A stretch of 8,431 nt of DNA from a bacterium (GTDB lineage Bacteria; Armatimonadota; Fimbriimonadia; Fimbriimonadales; JBAXQP01), in contig JBAXQP010000110.1 of NCBI GenBank assembly GCA_037131655.1, positions 1 to 8,431 of the forward strand. The letters are read 5' to 3'. Made by a program: the position numbers and the translations under genes. Each line of letters begins with the position of its first letter. Position 1 is the first letter of the stretch. Shown here one piece after another: positions 1 to 6,333 of this stretch. The notes beneath the pieces were generated by a model. That model did not search any database. It was not told the DNA's origin and saw only the letters and a list, made by a program, of their open reading frames with translations.

Positions 1-1083
1 CATCAATTCACTTTTGATTTAACTGAAGTCGCAAGGGCTGATGGATTGGTCTACGTGCAGTTCAGCAGCCCACTGCCTAATTCATCTCTTGGCCCAGAAA
101 TGCATCGTTTGAGCTTAGAGGTTGATGGCCGAACGGTTGTTTCCTTTTTGCCGGGCGCTCCGATTGAAGAACCATTTCTTTATTTAAACGTCGGCAGCCG
201 AGTGCGAGAATCGGTGAGGTCGGCAGAGGGGAATGGACATTGGATTTATTCGTTCAAAGTCCCTGCAGGGCATAATGTGCGGCTAGTGACCGAAGTGTCT
301 GGGGTGTACCTGGTTGAAGCGGCGCACCAACCACTTTTCCCTGGGCGTTCACTCCAACCGGTACCAGGCCCGTTTGCTAAAGGGCTTCCCCCATTGAACT
401 TACACGGCGATGAGGCGCTTACTACTGTCAAAGCTACTTCCTCTAAGTCACCGGCTCAAATTTTGCCTTTATACACAACCCTTTCTGCGGATGGGGCGCC
501 TGCCTTTTATTCAACGGTAGGGCGTGGAGGTGTTGTGTTTTTGGGAGTGTCCCCAAGATATTTTCTTGGGACCGAAGAGGGGGATAAGCTCTTCAGAGCG
601 ATTTCAGCTTTTACTTATCAACGCACGAATAATCGCTTCCGAGAGCGAGCGAGGTTTCTGCTTAGGCGCGGGCGATATTTGATTGGTTATGGCAATTACC
701 GACTTACAGGGATTGCCGGCACATACGTGAATTTGTTTGATTCGAACTTATCCTTGGAACAGACGCCGAAACTTGCTCCAAATCAAGCTGGATTGTGGTT
801 TGACGTCGGCTCGCAGATAGAGACTAATGTCCCGACGTTGCTTTTCACAAACGCTAAAATTATTATGCAAAATGAAGAATCGTCACAGCTTGCTTATATG
901 GTGACGGGGCCGGCAGGGGCGCGAGGGGCGATGCGTCTTTGGGTTGGTCGTCGAGAAATTAATGCCGATGCCATCGCACCGGATGGAACCGTGGTTCCCA
1001 TTCAAACAACTCGTGAGAAAAGAAGCCTTTTAATCAACTGGCCCATGACCCCATCCGGCGTGGTTATTCGGGTCAATTGGTAG
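1..1083 (+). CDS. C-terminal part of a large uncharacterised protein (partial, runs off left edge)
   Basis: The frame is open from the first base of the window to TAG at 1081-1083, giving 360 residues with no stop, so the gene begins outside the window. The TTG at 46 has no convincing ribosome-binding site and is not a credible start. I do not recognise a named family. Visible parts: a beta-rich N-terminal stretch; a segment near residues 160-200 with GRGGVVFLG followed by an acidic, helix-like EEGDKLFRAIS, the pattern seen where glutamine-amidotransferase-like or ThuA-like folds report a glycine-rich strand; then RGRYLIGYGNYR with a later NLFDSNLSLEQ and a strand-rich tail. The order 'RG.Y.I... 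LFD..L.......L.P...GLWFDV' resembles C-terminal modules of large carbohydrate-related hypothetical proteins in environmental bacteria (recollection). No membrane segment is visible in this portion. A terminator lies 10 nt after the stop. That it is coding is near certain; its function is unknown. Confidence 0.8.
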   Translation, partial: HQFTFDLTEVARADGLVYVQFSSPLPNSSLGPEMHRLSLEVDGRTVVSFLPGAPIEEPFLYLNVGSRVRESVRSAEGNGHWIYSFKVPAGHNVRLVTEVSGVYLVEAAHQPLFPGRSLQPVPGPFAKGLPPLNLHGDEALTTVKATSSKSPAQILPLYTTLSADGAPAFYSTVGRGGVVFLGVSPRYFLGTEEGDKLFRAISAFTYQRTNNRFRERARFLLRRGRYLIGYGNYRLTGIAGTYVNLFDSNLSLEQTPKLAPNQAGLWFDVGSQIETNVPTLLFTNAKIIMQNEESSQLAYMVTGPAGARGAMRLWVGRREINADAIAPDGTVVPIQTTREKRSLLINWPMTPSGVVIRVNW

Positions 1084-1093
1084 GAAAAAGGAA

Positions 1094-1131
1094 ACAAGCA
1101 GGTCGCCTCAAGGTAAGACCTGCTTGTATTT
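1094..1131 (+). terminator. Rho-independent terminator, possibly bidirectional
   Basis: Arms 1094-1104 (ACAAGCAGGTC) and 1117-1127 (GACCTGCTTGT) form a perfect 11-bp stem with a 12-nt loop. The stem is followed by ATTTT on the plus strand and preceded by an A-rich run (GAAAAAGGAAA). It sits 10 nt after the left-edge gene. Read on the minus strand, the preceding A-run becomes a T-rich tail, so it could also stop transcription arriving from the regulator gene at 1268-1543. The two genes converge on it. Confidence 0.85.
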
Positions 1132-1157
1132 TAGGTGCTATGTCTTGGCTTAGATTG

Positions 1158-1185
1158 TCCCCTTTTACAGGGGAAGTACCGGTAC
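1158..1185. repeat. Small intergenic hairpin (CCCC..GGGG) followed by a 10-bp palindrome
   Basis: TCCCCT at 1158-1163 pairs with AGGGGA at 1169-1174 around a 5-nt loop. One base later, GTACCGGTAC (1176-1185) is a perfect 10-bp palindrome. The C4/G4 hairpin resembles the one at 4100-4114 in the gap between galK and lysS. This suggests a dispersed intergenic hairpin element rather than a gene-specific signal. There is no T-tract, so it is not a classical terminator. The remainder of 1186-1267 shows nothing I can name. Confidence 0.4.
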
Positions 1186-1267
1186 ATAATCAAGGCTTCG
1201 CTCATTGAACCGGTCATTCTTCTGTTTCCAAGACACATCTACCAGTTCGACAATATCCAGCTGACGT

Positions 1268-1543
1268 CTACGCTTCGCCGCCGCTGTGATTGAACTGAGG
1301 TTCAAAGGGTATAAGCCCTAAACGCGTTGCCATACGGAACGCTTGAACCCGATTGTTCACTTGCAACTTGTCGTAGATATTTGCTAAATGGAAATCAACC
1401 GTTCTTTTGCTGACAAACAAGGCAACCGCAACCTCGCGGCTGGATAGACCTTGAGCTATCAAGCTCAGTACTTCGATTTCCCGTTTCGTTAGCCGGGCGC
1501 GTCGCTCTGGCGACCCGCTTCGATTAGTGGTTGGCATAGCCAT
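1268..1543 (-). CDS. Stand-alone LuxR/GerE-type helix-turn-helix transcriptional regulator
   Basis: A 91-residue protein that is essentially one LuxR-type DNA-binding domain. Residues 18-78 run from LTKREIEVLSLIAQGLSSRE, the first part of the four-helix domain, through VSKRTVDFHLANIYDKL, the recognition helix with the family's T-V-x-x-H-x-x-N-I-x-x-K-L pattern, to NNRVQAFRMATRLGLI. There is no receiver or autoinducer-binding domain, so the layout is like Bacillus GerE (about 74 residues). Any signal input must come from elsewhere, such as dimerisation or expression level. The start ATG at 1541-1543 has a GAGGGG ribosome-binding site six bases upstream. A second in-frame ATG two codons later is possible. 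The 380-bp region in front contains interleaved direct repeats that could be operators. It converges with the left-edge gene. Target genes cannot be inferred from the sequence. Confidence 0.88.
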   Translation of the reverse strand: MAMPTTNRSGSPERRARLTKREIEVLSLIAQGLSSREVAVALFVSKRTVDFHLANIYDKLQVNNRVQAFRMATRLGLIPFEPQFNHSGGEA

Positions 1544-1923
1544 GAACTACCCCTCGCTCTTCTGTTTATAGTACCGCCCGAAGAGTGTTGTTCCATAAGT
1601 CCCTGCAACTTTTAACACAGTAAAGTTAACGGATAACCAGTTTTCTTACTATTGATAACCTTACTATGCTTTCAATGGCCGGGAGTTATTCCTATCAGTC
1701 CATCAAATCACAGTACAATCCGATCTCATTTACGAAGTGTACATGGGGCTATGCATCTATCAACTTGGATGTAAATACTTTCATTTAGAGAGCCAAATAA
1801 ATCTTCAACTCCTCCAAGTATATATACTGGGCTATCAAGAACTTTGTTCCACTAATTTACATTGTTTAAAGAACTATTCTTGAAAGGAGTTTCTCTCGGC
1901 AGCCGACTATTGCTAGTCTTTAT
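1544..1923. other. 380-bp gene-free, AT-richer spacer
   Basis: No open frame with coding character is seen on either strand. Contents noted: interleaved direct repeats at 1632-1667; inverted arms TTAAC/GTTAA at 1612-1616 and 1625-1629; a perfect 12-bp palindrome AGTATATATACT at 1817-1828; and a small stem GACTA/TAGTC at 1905-1918 that on the minus strand closes a GCAA tetraloop just after the glycosyltransferase stop. The last lacks a T-run, so it is only a weak candidate transcript end. The spacer must hold the regulator's promoter, but no convincing -35/-10 pair stood out. Confidence 0.5.
1632..1667. repeat. Interleaved short direct repeats upstream of the LuxR-type gene
   Basis: GATAACC occurs at 1632-1638 and 1654-1660, with a spacing of 22 bases. 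CTTACTAT occurs at 1645-1652 and 1660-1667, with a spacing of 15 bases. They lie about 90-125 bp upstream of the regulator start. The nested arrangement is compatible with regulator half-sites, but such short repeats can occur by chance in AT-rich sequence. Confidence 0.35.
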
Positions 1924-2661
1924 CTAATCGCCAAATCGGTGTTTTATTAGCGACCACATCATTATGACAGCATCCGATAGGCCAATTTTCTTTCCGCCCT
2001 GTTTTGAACGAGCTTCATAACTGATAGGGACTTCCATAATATGCATTCCGCGTTTGCGGAACCTGGCAGTGACTTCCATGCAGAACTCGAAACGCCGGCA
2101 TGTTAATGGCATTTCACGGATCAAGTCGCCTCGGAAAGCTTTATAACAAGTGCAAACATCCGATATTCTCTGCCAGTACAATACTGCCGCAACATTCGCA
2201 AGCAGACGGTTGGCTAGCCAGTGAGGCCAGCGCATCCCTTTTGGCATACGCCTTTGGAGAAATCTGGAGCCATAAACAACGTCGGCTTTACCATCGAGGA
2301 TGGGAAATACCACAAGTGGTATTTCTTCCGGATAGTACTCCAGATCGGCGTCTTGAATAATCACCGCTTCGCCAGACGTATGAGGTAAAGCTGTCCGTAT
2401 GGCTACTCCTTTGCCCTGATTTATATCATGACGTAGCGCCACAATCCCTTCGATTGCTAGTATGACCTCCCATGTTTTATCGTTCGAGCCGTCATCAACT
2501 ACCACTATCTCCAACACTGCGTTGCTGACGGCTTTAAGCCGTTCAATAACCGATGAGATCGTCTTTTCTTCGTTGAAAACGGGAACGATGACAGAAATTA
2601 GCCCTTTCTTTGTTAGCCGATTGGTCTCATTCGGCTCGTAGGCGTGGCGTGGATTGGTCAT
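1924..2661 (-). CDS. Family 2 glycosyltransferase, dolichyl/polyprenyl-phosphate sugar synthase-like (DPM1 type)
   Basis: A 245-residue soluble GT-A enzyme. The start is SVIVPVFNEEKTI (residues 23-35), the classic GT2 opening. VVVDDGSNDKT (53-63) binds the nucleotide. NQGKG (81-85) follows, and QDADLEY (103-109) carries the metal-binding D-x-D. Later YGSRF, SDVCTCYKAF and the terminal GGKKIGLSDA match the DPM1-like subgroup that transfers a sugar from a nucleotide donor to a polyprenyl phosphate on the cytoplasmic face of the membrane. No membrane helices are present, as in the short class. I chose ATG at 2659-2661 because GAGGA sits four bases upstream and a TATAAT box at 2689-2694 would start the transcript downstream of the alternative GTG at 2686-2688. 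It follows galK on the same strand with a 68-nt gap. Donor sugar and final glycan are not determinable here. Confidence 0.9.
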   Translation of the reverse strand: MTNPRHAYEPNETNRLTKKGLISVIVPVFNEEKTISSVIERLKAVSNAVLEIVVVDDGSNDKTWEVILAIEGIVALRHDINQGKGVAIRTALPHTSGEAVIIQDADLEYYPEEIPLVVFPILDGKADVVYGSRFLQRRMPKGMRWPHWLANRLLANVAAVLYWQRISDVCTCYKAFRGDLIREMPLTCRRFEFCMEVTARFRKRGMHIMEVPISYEARSKQGGKKIGLSDAVIMMWSLIKHRFGD

Positions 2662-2688
2662 TCTTTCCTCATGAGCTTTACTCAACAC

Positions 2689-2694
2689 ATTATA
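2689..2694 (-). promoter_or_regulatory. Consensus -10 box in front of the glycosyltransferase gene
   Basis: On the minus strand this is a perfect TATAAT, about 28 bp before the chosen ATG, predicting a transcript start near 2682 and a leader of about 20 nt. No good -35 hexamer lies 16-18 bp upstream. The TG two bases before the box gives only a near-match to an extended -10. The gene may be transcribed separately from galK as well as together with it. Confidence 0.4.
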
Positions 2695-2729
2695 CGCATT
2701 CGAATATAGAAAATTGTGTATGAGCGTAT

Positions 2730-3878
2730 TTAATAATTTACGACCGATGCGCCTTTTACGGCTTTGCAGACGGTTATTTTAGGCGAATAATCCGTTCTCT
2801 GACTATAAGTCCTTTCACAAATCTGAGCAAAATCATTCACACGAGCAGTTTCGACGAGAGCAACGCAGGCACCTCCGAAACCAGCTCCCGTCATTCGAAC
2901 ACCAACACATCCGGGAGTAAAGTCAGCCGAGTCGACCATCAAATCAAGTTCATCTGAACTCACTTCATAATCGAAACGCAATGATTCGTGAGATGCCGCC
3001 ATCAGGGCATGAACCGCTTGGCGATTGTCGATGCATAACGATGTCAACATGCGCTTCACACGTTCATTTTCATGAACCACATGCCGAGCGCGGCGTTTGG
3101 AAATATCGGTCATAATTCCGTAAACTTGATCGAGCATCTCTGAGGTGACATCACGGAGACTGGTGATATTGGGGAACAGTTGTTGGATTTCTTTAATGGC
3201 CTGTTCGCATTCAGAGCGTCTTTCATTGTACTTAGAGCTGGCCAGCTTACGCGATTTCCCTGTGTCGAGCACTAATATTGTGAGGTCGGGTGGGATTGGG
3301 ATGATCTGGGTGCTCAGATCGCGTGTGTCGATAAAGAGGGCAGCATCTTCTTGGCCTAACATCGAGGTCATTTGATCCATAATGCCAGAGCGAAGTCCCA
3401 TGAACTCGTTCTCGCATTTCTGACCGAGTAGAGCAAGTTGAGTCGGAGGTATTTCTAAGCCTCCAAGTGTATTCCACATAACTCCAGGCGCCATTTCGAT
3501 TGCTGCCGAGGAGCTTAATCCGGCGCCGATTGGCAAGTTGCTAGTAATGACTATATCGACTCCAGGAAGGCTTTGGCTTGTATGCTCACTAATCGCCCAT
3601 GCCATCCCCGCGATCGGCCTTAGCCACGCTTCGACTTTCTGCGCGTCTTCGCCAAATTTAAATGAAGCCTCCTGTTCCAGAGTTTCGGAATAGATGCGAC
3701 AGCTATCACTCTTATTAGTCGCAGCCGCAAGCCGTATCTCTTTATCGATAGCCACAGGAAGTACAAAACCTTCGTTATAATCCGTGTGTTCGCCAATCAG
3801 GTTGACTCTCCCCGGCGCACGGGTGACTATCTCCGGTTTCTTTCCGAAATGTTGTTCAAATAACTGCTCAACGTTCAT
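2730..3878 (-). CDS. galK: Galactokinase
   Basis: This enzyme phosphorylates galactose with ATP to galactose-1-phosphate, the entry step of the Leloir pathway in the cytoplasm. At 382 residues it has the family's usual length. GHMP-kinase motifs appear in order. The galactokinase signature is RAPGRVNLIGEHTDYNEG (residues 20-37), where R24, E30 and D33 are the expected sugar-binding and catalytic positions. The phosphate-binding loop LPIGAGLSSSAA lies at 115-126. GLRSGIMDQ (161-169) has the catalytic Asp at 168. The C-terminal MTGAGFGGACVA begins at about 329. The start is ATG at 3876-3878, preceded by a perfect GGAGG at six bases. A longer frame from a TTG at 3893 would overlap that site and adds only five residues. 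No galT, galE or transporter lies in the window, so galactose use relies on genes elsewhere. The glycosyltransferase downstream may share its transcript. Confidence 0.96.
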   Translation of the reverse strand: MNVEQLFEQHFGKKPEIVTRAPGRVNLIGEHTDYNEGFVLPVAIDKEIRLAAATNKSDSCRIYSETLEQEASFKFGEDAQKVEAWLRPIAGMAWAISEHTSQSLPGVDIVITSNLPIGAGLSSSAAIEMAPGVMWNTLGGLEIPPTQLALLGQKCENEFMGLRSGIMDQMTSMLGQEDAALFIDTRDLSTQIIPIPPDLTILVLDTGKSRKLASSKYNERRSECEQAIKEIQQLFPNITSLRDVTSEMLDQVYGIMTDISKRRARHVVHENERVKRMLTSLCIDNRQAVHALMAASHESLRFDYEVSSDELDLMVDSADFTPGCVGVRMTGAGFGGACVALVETARVNDFAQICERTYSQRTDYSPKITVCKAVKGASVVNY

Positions 3879-4153
3879 CCCAAACCTCCGCAAGCTATAA
3901 TACCCGCCAATTGGGCAAGGAGGAAAAGCAAGAAATCAAACATTCGAAGAGCTGTTCTTTAGAAGTATGTTTGGAGTGTTACTGGATTCGGCCTTCAATA
4001 TGTCCCGCAGGGAGACGTCTAATCTTTCGTAGGGGCGACTTTATGTGGACACCCGTTCGTATCAGAGAAAGTGAAACAATCCGGAGACCTCCTATAGTCC
4101 CCCTTGGAAAGGGGAACGGTCTGAACCCGTCACCCATCACCTTCTCCGAAGCA
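3879..4153. other. 275-bp intergenic region between galK and lysS
   Basis: It must contain the galK promoter and the end of the lysS transcript. Minus-strand TATTAT at 3897-3902 lies too close to the galK ribosome-binding site (3885-3889) to be a convincing -10. A plus-strand TATAAT overlaps it. No T-tailed terminator for lysS is visible. The only clear structure is the hairpin at 4100-4114. A plus-strand open frame at 3911-4168 has no family resemblance and low-complexity, unnatural composition, and I do not regard it as a gene. Confidence 0.5.
4100..4114. repeat. Intergenic CCCCTT/AAGGGG hairpin
   Basis: CCCCTT (4100-4105) pairs perfectly with AAGGGG (4109-4114) around a 3-nt GGA loop. It lies about 40 bp downstream of the lysS stop. 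It is related in sequence to the hairpin at 1158-1174. No T-tract follows on either strand. It may be a dispersed repeat or a 3'-end stabilising structure. Confidence 0.4.
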
Positions 4154-5665
4154 CTACTCAGGCTTTAGTAGGGGGAAGAAGAGGACGTCTCGGATTGATT
4201 CGGCGCCTAGGAAGATCATGGCGAGTCGGTCCATTCCGATGCCTAAGCCGCCGGTTGGGGGCATGCCGTATTCCAGGGCGCGGATGAAGTCTTCGTCCAT
4301 GGGGTGCGCTTCTTCGTCACCGGCTGTGCGCATCTGCACCTGTGCGGCGAAGCGCTCGCGTTGGTCGATGGGATCGTTGAGTTCGGAGAACGCATTCCCG
4401 ACCTCTTGGGAGAAAACGTAGGCTTCGAACCTTCTTGTAAGCGCGGGGTTATCCGGGCGCTTTTTAGCAAGAGGCGAGGTTTCGGTGGGGAAGTCGGTGA
4501 TGAAAGTCGGCTCGATTAAGTTAGGTTGTACGAAACGCTCGAGAACCTTTTCGATAATGCCGCCAACCGTATGCTCCTCATCCATCGGCAATCCAACACG
4601 CGTACCGGCCGCTTTGGCGCTTGCGAGTGTGTCGAATTCATTCGGTTCTATTCCGGCATACTGCTTGATGCCATCCAGCAAGCTTAGTCGATGCCAGGGC
4701 TTGGCAAGGTCGATTTCTTTTCCATCCCGTTGAATTACCGTAGTGCTCAAGACTTCAATAGCCGCCGTTCGGAAGAGGTCTTCGACCAATTCCATAATCC
4801 CATCAAGGTCGGCGTACGCTTCGTAAAGTTCAAGCAAGGTGAATTCAGGGTTGTGGCGGGTTGAAATGCCTTCGTTGCGGAACACACGGCCAATTTCATA
4901 AACTTTTTCAAGCCCACCGACGATCAATCGCTTAAGGGGCAGTTCAAGTGAAATTCTTAACTTGAGGTCCATTTCAAGCGCGTTGTGGTGAGTTTTGAAC
5001 GGACGCGCTGCGGCTCCACCGGCAATGGCTTGAAGAACGGGGGTTTCGACCTCGATATATTTGCGTGAATCAAGAAAGCGCCTGACGGCCGAGATGAGGC
5101 GTGAGCGATTAACTAAGACGTCTCTGGAGGTGGGATTGACATTCAAATCGGCATATCGCAGACGATAGCGAAGCTCGACATCGCTTAGCCCTTGATGAAC
5201 GACACCCTCAGCATCCATTTTGCCTGCGGGCAACGGAAGTAGGGCAATCGATAATAGTATTGCCGTTTGAACGTGAAGACTAATTTCCCCTGTCCTCGTT
5301 CGGAACATAAAGCCGGAAACGCCGAGAAAGTCGCCGAGATCCCAGAAGTGCTTTGCTTGCTCGAAGCCATCATCGCCGAGGTCGTCCTTGCGGACGTATA
5401 TTTGCAACCTTCCGCTCTGATCTTGAAGCTGGAGGAACATGGCTTTGCCCATCTCACGCTTAGCCATAATTCGTCCCGCCAATTTCACACGTAAAAGCTC
5501 ATCGCCCTCTTGATGCGAATTCTCCCACTCAGGAAAAGCCTCAAACGCCTCATGCAAGCTGTGAGTGCGTTCAAAGCGTTCTTGAAGAAAAGGATCGCAT
5601 CCGCGGCGTTTTAGTTCTTCCAGCTTCTTTAGCCGGATATCGCGGTACTCGTTACTCTCGGTCAT
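4154..5665 (-). CDS. lysS: Lysyl-tRNA synthetase, class II
   Basis: Charges tRNA-Lys with lysine using ATP in the cytoplasm. At 503 residues it is the normal bacterial length. An N-terminal OB-fold anticodon-binding domain (about 58-145; VKLAGRIMAKREMGKAMFLQ is cut within it) precedes the catalytic core. Motif 1 surrounds FLDSRKYIEVETP (197-209). Motif 2 is GRVFRNEGISTRHNPEFT (259-276), with the ATP-contacting arginine in FRNEG. NAFSELNDP lies at 424-432. Motif 3 is GLGIGMDRLAM (473-483), followed by SIRDVLFFP. Two deviations from the E. coli pattern are seen. The loop after PLP (143-145) is about eight residues longer before SDVELRYR. The stretch normally reading RIAPELYLKRL is RISLELPLKRL (237-247), which I believe occurs in other phyla. 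The start ATG lies 5 nt after the greA stop with only a weak AAAG ribosome-binding site, indicating translational coupling. Confidence 0.97.
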   Translation of the reverse strand: MTESNEYRDIRLKKLEELKRRGCDPFLQERFERTHSLHEAFEAFPEWENSHQEGDELLRVKLAGRIMAKREMGKAMFLQLQDQSGRLQIYVRKDDLGDDGFEQAKHFWDLGDFLGVSGFMFRTRTGEISLHVQTAILLSIALLPLPAGKMDAEGVVHQGLSDVELRYRLRYADLNVNPTSRDVLVNRSRLISAVRRFLDSRKYIEVETPVLQAIAGGAAARPFKTHHNALEMDLKLRISLELPLKRLIVGGLEKVYEIGRVFRNEGISTRHNPEFTLLELYEAYADLDGIMELVEDLFRTAAIEVLSTTVIQRDGKEIDLAKPWHRLSLLDGIKQYAGIEPNEFDTLASAKAAGTRVGLPMDEEHTVGGIIEKVLERFVQPNLIEPTFITDFPTETSPLAKKRPDNPALTRRFEAYVFSQEVGNAFSELNDPIDQRERFAAQVQMRTAGDEEAHPMDEDFIRALEYGMPPTGGLGIGMDRLAMIFLGAESIRDVLFFPLLKPE

Positions 5666-5670
5666 TGGGT

Positions 5671-6153
5671 CTACTTTCGAATTGCTTCAATTTGATAGTT
5701 CAATTTGCCTGCCGGTACAACTACTTCGACAATTTCGCCTACTTCGCGCCCAAAGAGCGCTTCACCCACCGGCGCTTGGTGAGAGATTCGGTCGTTGTCC
5801 GGGTCGGCTTCAAGGAGGCCAACTACAACCAGGTCGAAACTTGTGTTGTTATCGATGTCTTTGACCGTGACGATCGAGCCGATACCGACGTAATCGGTAG
5901 GAATAGCATCTGGGTGAACTATTGTAGCCAAGGCAAGCATCTGGCGAAGCTCGTTGATACGACCTTCTACCATTGCCTGATCTAATTTGGCGTTCTCGAA
6001 CTCGGAGTTATCGTCAGAAAACTCTCCGTGCTCCTTGGAGTTACGAATTTGCTCAGCTACTTCAGGGCGACGAACTGTGCTGAGCTCGTGTAGTTCGGCT
6101 TCTAACTTGCGATAGCCTACTTCGGTAAGTAATATTGTTTCTTCGTCATTCAC
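5671..6153 (-). CDS. greA: Transcription elongation factor GreA
   Basis: Rescues backtracked RNA polymerase by inserting its coiled coil into the secondary channel and stimulating cleavage of the RNA 3' end. At 160 residues it matches the usual 158. The N-terminal antiparallel coiled coil spans about 8-78 and includes LLTEVGYRKLEAELHEL. The tip reads GEFSDDNSEFENAK (43-56). The C-terminal FKBP-like domain contains HQAPVGEALFGREVGE and ends in YQIEAI. The start is GTG at 6151-6153, with AAGGAGA seven bases upstream. An upstream in-frame ATG at 6274-6276 lies inside the promoter spacer and would add 41 residues without family resemblance, so it is rejected. The tip differs from the E. coli form GDLKENAEY: Glu for Asp41, Asp for Glu44 and one extra acidic residue. 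It forms a two-gene operon with lysS downstream. Confidence 0.95.
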   Translation of the reverse strand: MNDEETILLTEVGYRKLEAELHELSTVRRPEVAEQIRNSKEHGEFSDDNSEFENAKLDQAMVEGRINELRQMLALATIVHPDAIPTDYVGIGSIVTVKDIDNNTSFDLVVVGLLEADPDNDRISHQAPVGEALFGREVGEIVEVVVPAGKLNYQIEAIRK

Positions 6154-6160
6154 TGCCGAA

Positions 6161-6167
6161 TCTCCTT
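6161..6167 (-). promoter_or_regulatory. Ribosome-binding site fixing the greA GTG start
   Basis: Minus-strand AAGGAGA ends seven bases before GTG at 6153. It is the only strong site in the leader. It decides between a 160-residue protein and a longer open frame. An ATG four bases further on is out of frame. Confidence 0.8.
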
Positions 6168-6196
6168 GGTGATTTCCAGCGGTATACCTAGTAATT

Positions 6197-6239
6197 AAGC
6201 ACTGAACAGCATTCCCTATATCGGGTCTGGCCAGTGCTT
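6197..6239 (-). promoter_or_regulatory. Long hairpin in the greA-lysS mRNA leader
   Basis: On the minus strand AAGCACTG (6232-6239) pairs perfectly with CAGTGCTT (6197-6204), an 8-bp stem around a 27-nt loop. The loop contains a smaller CCC/GGG pairing (6223-6225 with 6214-6216). It lies between the predicted transcript start near 6258 and the ribosome-binding site. No U-tract follows, so it is not an evident terminator. E. coli greA also has a structured leader with an early transcript (GraL), but the sequences are not comparable. A regulatory role here is inferred. Confidence 0.45.
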
Positions 6240-6264
6240 GGTTGCGGGTATTTATGGACGCAAC

Positions 6265-6294
6265 AATGTAGCACATACGCTAATATAGTGTCAA
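6265..6294 (-). promoter_or_regulatory. Housekeeping sigma promoter for greA-lysS
   Basis: Minus-strand TTGACA (6289-6294) is a perfect -35. Eighteen bases later TACATT (6265-6270) is a 4/6 -10, preceded directly by TGC, which makes it an extended -10. The predicted start is near 6258, giving a leader of about 105 nt. It lies in the 180-bp gap after the permease stop, so greA-lysS need not depend on read-through from the permease. Confidence 0.7.
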
Positions 6295-6333
6295 TCGGCA
6301 CAAGCTATTAAGAACTTGAGACTCAGATTTAAC

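Noticed and set aside
1905..1918. GACTA-GCAA-TAGTC stem as a terminator for the glycosyltransferase
   Set aside because: Only 5 bp and no T-run on the minus strand; kept only as a weak note in the spacer entry.
3879..3893. Longer GalK start at TTG 3893
   Set aside because: The five added codons overlap the GGAGG ribosome-binding site of the ATG at 3878.
3896..3902. TATTAT (minus) / TATAAT (plus) as a galK or plus-strand promoter
   Set aside because: For galK the transcript would begin almost on the ribosome-binding site and no -35 fits. On the plus strand there is no real gene to drive.
3911..4168. Plus-strand open frame of 85 codons between galK and lysS
   Set aside because: It begins at a TTG, its translation has no family resemblance, and it runs across the CCCC/GGGG hairpin into the lysS 3' end.
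5665..5985. Plus-strand 106-codon open frame opposite greA
   Set aside because: A shadow of the well-supported greA coding frame, with no resemblance to any family.
6154..6258. T-box or lysine riboswitch controlling lysS
   Set aside because: The roughly 105-nt leader is too short for a lysine riboswitch, and I see no T-box consensus or antiterminator/terminator pair.
6154..6276. N-terminal extension of GreA by 41 residues from ATG at 6276
   Set aside because: The ATG lies between the -35 and -10 of the greA promoter, and a strong ribosome-binding site precedes GTG at 6153, giving the normal family length.
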